A stretch of 64,000 nucleotides of DNA, from NCBI RefSeq assembly GCF_030867145.1, contig NC_134429.1:15748677-15812676 (forward strand), read 5' to 3'. Below the pieces are notes generated by a model. It was not told the DNA's origin. It was given only the letters and a program-made list of their open reading frames with translations, and did not search any database. The stretch's first letter is position 1; every line of letters starts with the position of its first letter. This document shows positions 13,238 through 25,755 of this stretch, one piece after another. The position numbers and the translations under genes were made by a program. Origin of the DNA: Opisthocomus hoazin (lineage: Eukaryota > Chordata > Aves > Opisthocomiformes > Opisthocomidae).

Positions 13238-14225
13238 CTGTGTGGAGATAAACTGTTAGTAAAACATAGTATTAGTAATCCAGTCTGCAGAGACACTGTA
13301 ATCTTCTTTTTAAGAAAGCAGCTAGCAGCTTCTTTAAAAAAAAATATGTAAAATAATATATATGTATTTATCTAAGTGAAACCCTGTACAAGTTAGTTAA
13401 CTATTTATATGATTCAGGAAAACAGGGAAGGATCATAAAATAAGGGCACCAGCTGGAGTCACTGGTGGACACGTGTAGGAACTGGAGGAGCTTCACTGCT
13501 CTGGTCTTGCTTTGCAATATCCCTCTGACCTCAGGCCCAGGATCTCCGATCTCTCCATTATATGCCATATCAAACAACACTGTGACTTTGAAAAGGGATA
13601 CACATCACCAGTGACCCAAAAAACAACGATGAAAACTCGCATGCTTCTCTCCAAAAAGGAAAAAAAGGACGGCAGAGAGGCCTTCTTATCTGCAGGGCTT
13701 GCCACCAGCAAAGAATGAAACTCTACAATCAAAACATTTCTTCCTCTGTGTAATGGAATATTTCACATGAAAAACAAATCTTCCTTGACTGTTTTTCTGT
13801 TAAGAAACTATTAGAAACATGCAATACACTCCAACAAGCCAGTCTCCAAGATGCAGGAGGCAGGAAAGAGATGGAGCCAACAGACTGAAAATCTGGCTAG
13901 TAACTTGTTCGCTCAGGTGAAACTGTCAGGAAAACCCACTCTCATGTCTGATAAATAAAAGTAGAGACACTTAACAAAAAAAAGGAATGGACCCAAAACG
14001 TCTCCAAGATTTCCTGTTGCCCTACTCCTACACAACAAAAACGGTCCTCACCCATCGTCATTTATTTTAGGAGGCAAAAAAAAGAAGTTGCATTTTTTAA
14101 TTGTATGTTTTTTAAATTATATGGGTTTTATGGCATTTAAGGAAAATTATACAATTTGCTTATACTTGGAAAGTACCCTTCCTCCAAAAGCAACACGAGG
14201 GCAGCGGCATCAGCCGGATACTCAC
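13238..14225 (-). other. EIF4G3: EIF4G3 intron 2
   Basis: This 988-base intron separates exons 2 and 3. It starts GTGAGT and ends CACAG on the minus strand. It is AT-rich and contains several short A runs. No further exon, RNA gene or interspersed repeat is recognisable in it. Confidence 0.85.
13255..13261 (-). promoter_or_regulatory. Branch-point sequence TACTAAC upstream of exon 3
   Basis: On the minus strand the sequence TACTAAC lies 18-24 bases before the first base of exon 3, followed by AGTTTATCTCCACACAG. It matches the ideal branch-site consensus, which is rarely perfect in vertebrates. It may compensate for the short, impure pyrimidine tract. The function is inferred from position and sequence. 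Confidence 0.7.
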
Positions 14226-14301
14226 AGTGCTGTACACAGCGGAGACGGTCGGCGTGAAGATCCGGTCCTCGAGGGGCTGCTGCACGGGACCTCGGGGGAT
14301 T
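14226..14301 (-). CDS. EIF4G3: EIF4G3 coding exon 2 (76 bases)
   Basis: This internal exon has an acceptor TATTGCAG|AATCCC and a strong donor AGCACT|GTGAGT. After the first base completes a codon from exon 1, it reads 25 codons: IPRGPVQQPLEDRIFTPTVS followed by AVYST. I recognise this as the N-terminal extension found in long eIF4G3 isoforms, upstream of the Met that starts the canonical isoform. A plausible branch site CTTAAC lies about 18 bases upstream of the acceptor, with a short pyrimidine tract. The exon is not a multiple of three, so skipping it would put exon 1 out of frame with exon 3. No structured domain is expected; this part of the family is a disordered N-terminus. The assignment is strong because the splice sites, the phase and the continuation into exon 3 all agree. 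Confidence 0.9.
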
Positions 14302-17300
14302 CTGCAATACAGCGAGTTAAGGAAAGCAGCGCGGAAGGAAGGGCTGTGTTTGGGTGATACACACAGCCAACACGTCGCCCGTCGATGCAGCCGGTCACCC
14401 GCCACGCTGCGGCAGACACACCGACACCTCCGCGGCACTCGCTTGCAACCAGGCAGCTACGAGCCTTCAAGGTTTTCCAGAAGAGGAGCAAAGCGTGGCT
14501 TCGAAAGGCAGGTGTCACCCGCAAACACAGCGAGAGAAACCGAAAGCAAACAAATCCCGAACAATCCACAAAACCTCCGTCCTGTCAAGAGAATCCCCCT
14601 CCTCTTTTTTTCTTTTTTTAAAGAGTAAGGGAAAAAATCCCAACCCCACCAGCCCTCTGCATTCAGCCAGACAAACCCTGCTGATCAGCAGGGCATTCTC
14701 TGACAAAGGCAGCGGCTGTTCTGCCAGCCACGCAGGAACCGTGTTATAATTGTTTCCTTGTTTGCCTCTGTTCAATCCATAACTCCTTTCCTCGCCCGCC
14801 CACTAAAATCGTTTCTAAAAGAGGCTGTCAGAGAGATCTTCAGCTTTGATGATCTGCTGCAGGGCTACTTAGAGGCAAACTGCAATAGCCTTCTTCAATT
14901 GGAAAGGTAGTGTGGGAATCCAAATCCAGAGGGGAAAAAGACTTCATGCAACAAACACGTCAGCTAGAATTCGTTTTACTTGCAGAATAAAACAAGGGGA
15001 TGCAGGTATTTAAAATAAAAAATGCCTCCTGACTTCGCTAACACCTTGTGGCCTTAGGTCTAGCACACGTCTGGCTCGAGACCCAACACCCACCGTCACA
15101 AAAAGCCATGCTTAACTCGCTGAAAAATTTTCCACTAAATGCCATATTCTGACTTCACCTTTCTGGTGTTTACATTCTATACCTCAAAGCCTCTTGGAAA
15201 ATGAGAGCAGCCTGACTGATGAAGTTTCTTGCACACACACCAGTAACACGGACCACACGTGTTAACACGACGGCGGATACTTAAAAAAGAAGTAAAATAC
15301 TGAAAACACTTCTTAGATTTTGTTCAAATGAGAAAAAAAACGCTCCTAAGTTACACTTTGAGCCTAGAACACTAGTTTGAGCCGTTCAAGAGTTCCCCCT
15401 CTGCACTACAAGTTTTACCTCCAAAGAAACGCTGCTGCCCAAACCTTTGCAGGGACCGACATCACAGCGGCAGGAGAGACCCCGCCAGCACCATCGAGAC
15501 TCAACGGCGATCCAGGCATCTCAACCCTCCCGCTCCCCCTCCTTAAAACATACGGAATTTTCAGGTTGAAGCAAGGACCGTTCAGATGCGACCTGCTCTA
15601 CATCTGTCGACCGTCTGCAGCATGACCCAGCCCATTTCCTCCTCCCAGACCAGTTCCAAGGCAAAGCAGAAACAGATTTACAGTATCGCACTGTTTCGAT
15701 ACCGAATACGTCACCATAAAGGTCAGCCCTCACCACGCAGGTTGAGAAATTATTCTAAAAACTTCCACTTTTGTTATATCGTTGATGTTTGAACGCCAGA
15801 CACAATAAAAACCCTGCATTATGGGATTACACGTGGAGAAGACCCCTCCGACCTTCACGCCACCTTCGCTCGTAGGCAATGTCCCTGTTTGAGCCCGGCA
15901 GGTGCAGAGCAGGACGCCCACGACCAGCTCCAGACTGAGAGAACCGAGACAGGGACCCGGCACCGCTGGTTCCCAAGACAGTGCTCTGCCTCCGTCCCCT
16001 TTCAATTTTTTAAATGAGTGCAAGAACTTCTTTGCAGGGTCTCAGGCCCATCTTCAATCTGCAGACGTGCCAGCTTGCGCGGAAGCACATAAGGTATCAT
16101 CTGATGAAATCAAGAAGTTTTTAAACAACAAAATTAGATGCAAAATCCTGACTCCAGTGAAGCAACGGGAAGATCTGCCACAGACTGCAACGGATCCAAG
16201 GCCCCACTCCCAGCCTACACCCTGAGGATCTTAACATTCATTCCTGAGTTTTGGAAAACACCGACCGGCAGCCAGAACTTGGGAGTGGAGGATCAGAAGC
16301 GCACTGCAAGGCGGAATGAGAACTCACAAACTCTCTGCACCCCACTGCCGCAGCACCCTGCCCTCACCCCGTGGCCACCTTCTGATAAAGCCGGGGGGGC
16401 AGAGGCACGGATTTACGCCGCCTCCCTTTCGTCACAGCTGAGGTTTCCAGTCTCCAGGTAGCTCTGACAATGAAGTGAAGCGATCACTGTTTCAAAAGGG
16501 ACTGCTCCTGAGTTTGGAAAAACGGCTTTGTCCTCGAGCAGGTTGGGATTTGTTTTCTTATTTTAGAACTTATATCAGCCAGGAGCAAATAATCTTCTTT
16601 CGCAGAGTAACCTCTCTTTTTGCACCCAGGAAGAGCTGCCTAAAGGAATGAGCAATTTAGATGGATTTTCAGAGTTTGGGGTTGCCATTTCAGATCACTT
16701 CTAAGAAGTGATGATTCTCACCAGATTAAAAAGAAATCTTTTAAGTCATTTTTGCCCAAGGACTTGACCTGATTGTGAGACCGATAGGGACAAAAATGCC
16801 TTAAATTCCAGTAAGCCTTAATGAGATATAACCATTGGAGAAAGAGGTTATTTCCAATATCTAGCTTCTTACTGCTTCCCTGTAATCCTTCCAGAGCTCG
16901 TTTCTGCCCCCCCCCCGTAGAACTGACTACCTTCCCCCCCCAACATCTGCCAAAGGAGCCCACCCGGGGTAACGGTTGTGGTTATTTCAGGAGAAGCGAG
17001 CCAGGGTGACTGCAGAAGTTCATCAGCAGACTCCTGCTAACGAGGTCCTCTTTCCTAGCAGTGGGTGCAGAGCGACAGCACGGGAGACTCCACCACGGGA
17101 TGTGAACGGGTCCCGGCAAGCAGGTGGGAAGCGAAAGCTCACCCAGCAGCGTCGTCCCATCCACGTCCACAGCAAACCACCCTCCGGGGCACTCATCTCC
17201 CCTCATACAGAGATTTCGGTGCCATCGAGAGCTGCACAACCCGAGCTGCAACGCAAACTGCACGAATGCCGCCCTCCCACTGCCCCGTCACCGGCAGGAA

Positions 17301-17457
17301 AGTTTCAGCATTAAAGCAGAACTCAGCCTGGCTCTGTTGCAGCACTTAATTAACCACAGCACACAGAAAACAGGGATGTGCTGAATAATTCAGGCAGCTC
17401 TTTCATGTTACTATTCTGGCATGCTTAGATCCAACGCAGGAGGATCCTGTGCCCTCC

Positions 17458-17475
17458 CTCCTCCTCCTCCTCCTC
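17458..17475. repeat. (CTC)6 trinucleotide repeat
   Basis: Six perfect CTC units lie within a longer pyrimidine-rich stretch. It is non-coding and intronic. Confidence 0.9.
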
Positions 17476-19897
17476 TCCCTACATCCCTGCCACCCACACC
17501 TCCCTCTTCAGCCGCACCGATTCAGCTGTTTGAAATCCTCCAGGAGGCTGGGAAGGGGGGGGTGAGGGTGGAAAAGCAAAGCTAACCCCAAACCTCACAC
17601 TGTTTTCCGAGATACTTCCACGACTGCCGGAGAAACGACGAGGCGGGCTACGAGGCAGAAGAGCAGGGAGCAAGGGGAACCCCCTCAATCACACGCAGGT
17701 TACTAAAGCGGAGCTACAGCCTGCGCTTCCCACGCCGGCACCGGGCTGAACGCCTCTCTGCAGCTTCCCCCCGCCGTCAGCGTCATGCCAGCCACCCGGA
17801 GACGGCCGGCAGCCAGCGGGGAGCACCGACTCTGGCGTCTCTTCATTGCTCTTCCAGGCTCGCTAAGTCATGAAATACCTAGATATATATTTAAAAATCC
17901 ACGTAAGTGAGACACTGCTGGCAGATTAACAAAAGCGGGCGCAGATGCAATGGGAGTTCCACCTCGTCCCCATCCGGCTGCAGCAGCGATTACCAGCTGG
18001 GGAATTTCAGGAGCTATTAAAGACCCGGTGGGAGAAGGCAGGCAAAGATAGTAACACCGGCTGGAAGCGAAACCCAATTTTTCTTGAAACTAAAAGCCTC
18101 CCCTAAAAGGAGGAGGATATTTTTTAATTAGACAGCCATAGCCACGCTCTGAGGAGAAAGAGAATACATGACTTCTCTGTAAAGCCATTAAAGAAAAAAA
18201 CCCAGACCGGAGCTGCCTGTCAGATGGAGTGTTCAGAGGCACTGAAAAACGCCGAGTTTAATAAAAGTCAGGAAGAAATTTCCTGCAGAAATCTCCTCCT
18301 TGTATCACATTTGTCTGCTTGTTCTAATCAGGCTACAAAACTGAAATACCGCAAGATTTTTGTGTGCTTTTACAGCAATGAACAACCTGAAAACAGGCAG
18401 TAAAAAAAGCTCTTACAGCAAGGATTTGTACAGGGTTTTCTGCTCTGTTCCTGCTTCCAAGACTGGAGGGGGGAAGAAAAAACACTATCGCATTTTCTTC
18501 CCAAGCGGACTCATTTTCCCTCAGATGCTGCTTCTCACCTCAGCTCATTCTCAGCAGCCAGCAACCATTTTTTCCCGAGCAGGCACCGATGGCCTCTTGC
18601 TTCACTTCCAGCTGACGGTAAGGAGTAAGCACCTTCTCATGTGAATAAAAATATCTGCGGGTACCGTGTTACACAAAAAGCATTCCAGAACTGCTGATTT
18701 TTATCCCTGCGCAGAAACAGTGCGAGTCTCCCACCAGCTACCCCCAGGGTTAGATAATCCCGATCCGGGTCCCCGCTCATACTGAAACTGTGTATGAAAT
18801 GACTGAAAAAATACAAGATAAAATCATCCAGCGAGATTATGGAAGGGCAAGAAACCACATCAAATTCAAGCACTTCTTCCAGCTTTTTCGTGCAAGGAAT
18901 TTTTAAAAACCCTCCGAGCAGGGAGGTATTTGATGGCAGAGAGCTGTTAAAAGAGCCTGTTTCTCCTCTGCAGCCTCTTCTCTTTTTAACATGCAATTCA
19001 AATGCAGGTGGTGAACATCCTAACGGCAGAAGCACCTAATTTAGCAGGTTCAGAAACCGCAAGCGCTCGCTTAAAAGGGTAGAAGGCAAAAGCGACGCCA
19101 GTCACAGCAGCTTGCCGAAACTTCCCCAGCATCACCCCATCTCTTGCAGCTCCACCGCCCTCCACTCGCCGGGCAAAGCCCTTTGCTCGGCGCGCTCGAT
19201 CCCACCTGGCAGCGAGCTCCGGGAGAGCTTCGTTAGCGAGCCAGCTCAAGCACCAGGTCTTCTCCCCACACCTGCCGATGGCGAAGCCCACGACCGCATC
19301 CGTACCACCCGGGGACGGCTTCTTCGCTCCCGCCTGCCTCTCGCCCTCGCGAGCAGAGCTCTCCCAGCACGCCTGTGGTCTTAAAGAGGTAGTGCCAGGG
19401 GGGTCTTAGCGATACCTCAGCGGGGTTTTGTACCAAGTGCCGCAGAAATCCTGCTGCTTCCTGAATTTTTCTGCTGTGCACGCACCGGAGAAGGGAAGGG
19501 AGGTAGCACCACACTCCTCTCAGCGAGCTTACGTAGGATAAAAATCAAACCAGACTTACAAAAGGAAGCGTAAGGTAAAACGATAAGCTCACCTACAGCA
19601 CATTGTGCTTTAGGGATCTGCATCGCTGTACGTGAAGAGCTTGGGAAGCTTCAGTGCTCTCCCTGTCAGAAGGAGAATTCAACTGCAGCACAAACTCCTT
19701 AGTGAGAAATTCTGCAGCTTGTTTCCCTTGGCTTTCCGCTCGCTACCCCCAAACGCAGCAACGCGCACCCCCGCGAACCTGTTTGCTTAGCAAGTGCTTT
19801 GTGAATCAATTTTCCCTTCAAAATAAATTCCTCTTCTGACAGGCTGCTTTTCAGAAAGCAGCGGAAGGAAAGCTGGGAAAACAAACCACAGCCTTCA

Positions 19898-19915
19898 GAA
19901 ACAAAACAAAACAAA
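19898..19915. repeat. Short (AAAAC)n repeat
   Basis: Three near-perfect AAAAC-type units (CAAAACAAAACAAAC). Intronic simple sequence. Confidence 0.75.
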
Positions 19916-20100
19916 CCCCACCAAGCGACATGTCACACAGGAAAAAAAAAAAAGATGTATGTAAGCTCAAAACAGTGCCATCCACCCTCTCCATGCTGAA
20001 ATACTTACTACAACCAAACAAACTTCATTCAGGGAAAAAAAAAAGTCAAGTTACAACACAAACAACTCCAAACTTAGGAAATAACAGGATTAATGTTGCC

Positions 20101-20142
20101 TGTGCGACCGTAATTCAATCCTGTGTGACCATCATTCAATCC
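20101..20142. repeat. 21-base imperfect tandem duplication
   Basis: Two adjacent 21-base units share the pattern TGTG(C/T)GACC then ATTCAATCC and differ at three positions. Nothing else in the region suggests an array, so this is a simple local duplication. Confidence 0.85.
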
Positions 20143-23100
20143 CCCTGGGTACCCTTAATTACAGAGCCTCACGCTGCTTTTCCCCGGTGTCCCTGTCACC
20201 TCCGCTTTTCCAGCGGTCTTGCAGGAATCCAGCACCTTATACCCTTCATAGCTAAGCAGCTCTTGCTAGGAAGACATGCCAGATAATTAATATTATAAAA
20301 ATCAAGACCAACGTAATTCAAGGACTTTGAAAAATGTTTAAAGGCTGCTCAGCCCTCCCTAACCCTTCCCCTGCCTACGTCCAACGGGGCAGCCCAGCCC
20401 CACAACCGCACGCTGCCCGGACACGCAACACCTCCCGGCCTTGCAGAGATCTCCTTTCATTCCAGGTTGGGTCTGAGGGGGTTTTTTGTACGTTCAGGTC
20501 TGGGTATTTTGCTAGCAGATTCCCGACAAGGGGGCCGTGCCTTTCAGCCAAACCTCAAAGGACTGAGCTGGCCCTCTGTGTTAAAATAGTGGTTTTATTT
20601 TAGTTTTCTTGGACAGATGCAACTTGTCTTGCGCAACACCCTTAGACATCAAAATAAAGTATGATTCAGAGCCCTGACTGCATCACAGGTCAAAAGCAAA
20701 TGGAGGATTGTGTTTCAGTGTTTGGTGTTTACTGTTATTTTAGAAGGGAAAAAACAAATATAACTTTTTGCTGACATAACTCTGACTGTATTTCTGAGTG
20801 CTCAAGCGCTGCAGGTGAAGAATTCCTTAAAAGGCCACACCAGCTTCACATCAATACTTAATTCTGACATTCAGGATGTATTTCTGGCTAGTCAAATGTT
20901 TTAAAAACAAAGGAACACAATAAAAGGTGTTCGTAAAGCAGCAAAAATGGGTTTTATGGTTTAAAGCCACCAAGCTATGCAACACAGCCGTACACCATCA
21001 TGCTCCTATTCCTCCAAATGGATGCAAACCACACTTCCAAGATTCACCACCCCCTGTAATGACTTACACCCACAAGGATCGTATGGCAACAGCCATTATT
21101 ACTAAGCTTGTTTCAACATTTTATGGCCTAACATAAAGCTCCTTACTGCCACATGTGTAGTCAATGTTCACAACCCAATTGCCATTTGTCATACATATAA
21201 ATTTTAAGTGGATCAATGAAGTGTTTGCGTAAACTACCTTTTTAATCCCTCATTTTGTGTATTAAACAGCAACACTGACTTCTGTTTAAGTTCTCTTTTA
21301 CAGCCTATTTTAAACTTGTAACAAATACCTTAAATAAGGTATTTATCTTTTGCTTTTGTACCAGAAATGCACCTACATAAATACTGCCGATGGTTCACAC
21401 AGCCTCTCCGGCTCCTTTCTGAACTGCCACTGCCTCCTGCGAAGTTACTGACTGCAGCGCTCTTTCCGCGTGCCCTGTCTGAACGATCTGACGATAACTG
21501 AAAGCGATAAGGCTCGTCCGTCCCTCTGCCATTTAACGGCTCCAAAGTATCAGCTCCCAAGCTTTGTCCAGATCCCAACGTTACAAGCAGTGAGGCTTGT
21601 GCTACTTATCCCAGCTTATGCCACGCTCTAAACGAACGCTCTCCCCGTAATAAAACTTTTCTTGGAATTAATCTTAAGCTTTTTACCTAATCACGTATCA
21701 TTAATCTCAGAACCAGCTTTCAAATAATCCCAAACACTTCCCTTCCCTTCTGTCTGCCACATAACGTCACCCAGTCCGCGCCTGCACTGAACTGAACTGA
21801 ACAGGGCAGCAGCAAGAGCTTTGGGAAGAAAAGGGGCACACAAATCCCGGCGAACCTCCGTGGCTGTCGGCAGACAAGTGTTCCAAGGCTGCTCTGCAAA
21901 CCGCAGCTTGGCAGGGAAACACCACCTTCAGACGCTTGCTGAAAAGCGTCATTTCCCTCTCCTTCCCCCCACACCGCCACTGCCGGGACCCAGCACCCTC
22001 CAGCTAGTCTCTGCTCCCTTCCCTCCGTCAGGGAGTCCCGACGCTCTTGGAGGCGCGCTGGTGAACGCGGCTCTGTCTCTGCGGTGCTGGCCTTGGCCTT
22101 CACACGCCCGGCTGCGTCGCCCAGCTTCATGGTGGCTCACAACACCCGACGCACAACCCAGCACTTCCCTCTGACCAAACGTGCTAAAGCTGCACTGCAG
22201 CTTTACTCAAAGGGCATGTTCTATTTATACCCGAGCACATCTCCAAATCCTCCAACTTCCACGCTTTTTTTAAATACCCACTCCACAAAACAGATATTTC
22301 CAAAGTCTTTCTTCCCACGTACATCCACTCTGCAGTATGTCTTTGCTCCTCACTCACCTTCCTGACGTGCGGGATGCATCAGCAATGCCTTCACAACCTA
22401 CTTCATACCAAGGCAGGAATTCGAGATACTACTTCCCATCTGGCTAATCATTAATGATGATAAATTAGATCAGGCCTTTCGTCAATCTCTGATGCATACC
22501 AGACATCATCGCTCTGGAACACAGCACTTTGCTGCTTCTCACCATCACTCCCTTTCAGGTATCACATGTGGCCCGAAGACTCTCACAGTCGAGCCAAACG
22601 GGAACACCAAAGGAAAGCTGGGGGTTAGCGGGGAAGACAACAGCAGAAAAAAGCCTCTCTTTGTTGCAAATTAATTGTATTTCCAGCACCTCATTCATTC
22701 CTTAATGCTTTCAAATAAAAATCAGCAATATTAAGAGCACCAGCTGTAGGCAACTGCAACCGTTACACCTGCAGACAAGCACCTAATTGTCTCGAGCTCA
22801 CTGCTTTCAGGCTCAGTTTTGCATCTCTAAATTAAAAAGAACTGGAGACAGCTCACCAGCACGTAAATCATCTGCAGACCTCGCCTCACCCTGATGCATT
22901 TCATTCAGCCTGCGAGCCGTCAGGAGTGAGTTATCAGGGGAGCTGTCAGCCAATATACCGGATCAGTGCAAACGCGACAAAACCCCAATCAATTATTTTG
23001 CCCAATACAAATGCGTTTCTAAGGGCAACCTGATTTTGTTACTTCGTCTCTGTCTTCTTCAACCACTACCCAAGCATCAATGTGAAATGTCTATTTTCAG

Positions 23101-25435
23101 CTTAGACCTGGAAAGGTTGTTTGGGGTGCAGGGAACTGTGCCTAAACCCTGCTAATCCTGCTGGGATTGCCCTCGAAGCGCGGTGTTTGTGGGTGGGGGG
23201 ACGGGTCTGGAAGGGACGGACTGAATATTTGTGTAGCCAGGAACGTTGCCCTACGTGTATCTTTAACTGCAGCATCTCCAAGAAGTGGGTCTTCAAAATA
23301 CAGCCTGAATAAGGTTAAATCCAGGTTTGGACCAAGCTGCAAAATATTAGCAAAAAAAAAAAAATAAGCCACAAAGGCACCCTGGGTCATGCCTGCCAGC
23401 TCAGGTAACAGGTAACGCAAGGTGAACAACGTGCCAGGGAAGCATCTCTTGCTCAGCTACAGAAAACGTCTTGCTAGCTGACTTAAATTAACTTCATAGT
23501 CCACTTTCCTGCATAAAACACCAGCCACTTCCATATTTCGTAAATTCCTATTTTCTTCTTACGATACATGGACTCTCCTAAGAGATGGAAAAGTCAATAG
23601 ATCTCCTCAGCTCCCTTCAGCTGGAAAGTCATGGTATTATCTCTCTAGAGAGGCAACGGCATCATGGGGAATATGCCGATGTAGCCTTAAAATTCCATTT
23701 AATTTTAGGAGGGTTATTTATGATTGTACTGGTCCGTGTTAATTAAAACTCCCATTATGCTGCAGAAAACAGGCTACACTCGGGAACTCGAAACAGCCCC
23801 ATGAGTCTTCAGCAGTCCCACCCCGCTCAGCCACCGCTCCTGCTGCTCAGGGTGATCTCTCACAGGTGTCTAGCCACAACCCCTGTCGAGGGACCTTCTA
23901 AAGAGCCCAAAAAATTAAGGTGGGGGAAAGGCTCAGCAGGGTGAGTCTTGGTGACCAGTGCTAAAACCAGCTGAGCTCTGGGGTCTGCTGTAAGTTACAG
24001 AGGACCATCGTGGGCCAATATCCCAAGGAGAGACGGCAGATGAAGCCTATGCTTCAAAAAACACCAAATAGATCAGAAGCAGAGACGTGTTCAGCCAGCA
24101 CTGTGCACACCCAGTCAGCTCTGAATGGCATCAAAAACGAAGTCTAAAAGTCCCAAGCAGCGTGATGCCCGGAAGCTGGGCTCACGCCATGGGACACTGG
24201 GCTAATGATCTAATACTAGACGGAATCGCTGCAGGTCGCATCTGCTGGGGGTGTGCGGCTGTGCTGCTCTGATCAATCATTAAATTCTCCTCTGCTTTCT
24301 ACCCAAGTGTAGACAGCGAGGCATGGGAACAACGGGTTTAGGTGTTGTTGCTCTTTACTTCTGCACATCAAAGGCAAACCTGGATTTTTGTTTGTCATCT
24401 TAATATCTTAAACACACCAAGGCAGCATTTCCTTATTTCTTAGAAGGCGCACGAACTGATCGATACACGCAGCCCTAGCAGCCAGAGCGCGTTTGTAAGC
24501 GCCCTACAACGTGTACACGCACCTTCCCAGCCGATCCATACGTACGTAAAAACAGGGGGAAGAGCCTGCATCTCCCCAGCGCTGGCTCGGCAGGAGCCGC
24601 ATGCCCCCAGCCACCACCCACACGCCAAGAATAAACCACATTAAATGTGACCTGGGCAAGGTGTATGTCACCCCGCTACCAAAAGAGGGGCTACGTCCTT
24701 GGGGAGCCCATTCCAGCTGTCTGGCAGGCCAGGCAACTGCAGAAGTTCTGAGGGTCAACAAACCACTGAGGCTACCAGAAGAATACCAGGACAAGGATGG
24801 GTAAGGAAATCAGCTTTTAAACTGTCCTCTCCCTATGACACAGCAGTTCCATACCCGAACTCTCAATACTCACTTCCTAACTCTCAGTTCCTCCTCTCAG
24901 ACTTCTCATTTCACCTTTTAAAAATCCAAACCCAGCTCTAGGTTCATTGCAGGGGAGGAGCTGATTTGGAAAGAAAGCAGCTCTGGCGGCTGGATGCTCT
25001 CAGAGCTATTCCCAGCCGGCTCCTAACCTGAAAGGGAGGACAGGCAAGCCTCCGCTCCCCGGGCTCCTTGGGGCGAAGGAAGCCACAGATAGCATCTACA
25101 AGTCAGGTGGCATCAAAGGAAAATTACTGTCGTGAAGGTGTACTCCAAACAGCAGGCGCCTGCAGGCAGAAGGACACACTGCGAGGAGACGGAGCGTTCG
25201 GCTGCCATCCGGTGCTGCCGAAGAGGTGGCCCCGGCCTCTCACAGCCGCTCGCCCTGTGCCAGCACAAGCCCATTCACCGCTGCTCGCTCATCCAGACCA
25301 GGGAGCAGATTTGGATTAAAATGAACCTTTTCTTCCAAATCGTGTTCACCACCCAGCCATGCCGACAACTACAGGATAGGACCAAGCAGGAACAGAGAGA
25401 TGCGGAGGTTGCACCACAAAATGTTGTTGCTTTAC

Positions 25436-25755
25436 AGAATCACAGAATGGTGGGGTTTGGAAGGGCCCTCTGGGGTCACCCAGCCCAACCCCCTGCCCAA
25501 GCAGGGTCACCCAGAGCAGGCTGCACAGCACCACGGCCAGGCAGGGCTGGAATATCTCCAGAGAAGGAGACTCCACAGCCTCCCTGGGCAGCCTGGGCCA
25601 GGGCTCCGGCACCCTCAGAGGGAAGAAGTTCTTCCTTGGGTTCAGCTGGAGCTTCCTCTGCTTCAGTTTGTGCCCTTTGCCCCTTGTCCTGTCGCTGGGC
25701 ACCACTGGAAAGAGTCTGGCCCCATCCTCCTGACCCCCACCCTGCAGATATTTAG
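25436..25755 (-). mobile_element. CR1 LINE fragment, 5'-truncated
   Basis: The plus strand starts CAGAATCACAGAATGGTGGG and GTTTGGAAGGGCCCTCTGG, the complement of a CR1 3' end. The minus strand then encodes the CR1 reverse-transcriptase C-terminus: PSDRTRGKGHKLKQRKLQLN, PWPRLPREAVESPSLEIFQ and a SLLWVTLLGQGVGLGD-like terminal segment. The copy ends near GCAGATATTTAGT at about 25755. It has the same orientation as EIF4G3 and no complete ORF. Confidence 0.92.

Larger units (their letters stand above)
14302..25435 (-). other. EIF4G3: EIF4G3 intron 1, 3' portion
   Basis: This is the acceptor-side part of the large first intron. It contains a (CTC)6 repeat at 17458-17475, a CpG-enriched patch at 19130-19400, a 21-base imperfect tandem duplication at 20101-20142, and AT-rich blocks at 22440-22500, 22680-22960 and 23640-23770 that resemble conserved regulatory DNA. 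No coding exon is supported. Confidence 0.75.

Noticed and set aside
24695..24780. Sequence reminiscent of an internal CR1 segment (CTTGGGGAGCCCATTCCAG)
   Set aside because: The resemblance is limited to about 20-25 bases and no terminus is present, so it is not annotated.
25132..25755. A 207-codon plus-strand open frame
   Set aside because: Its 3' half lies on the reverse complement of the CR1 element; the 5' half has no recognisable family.
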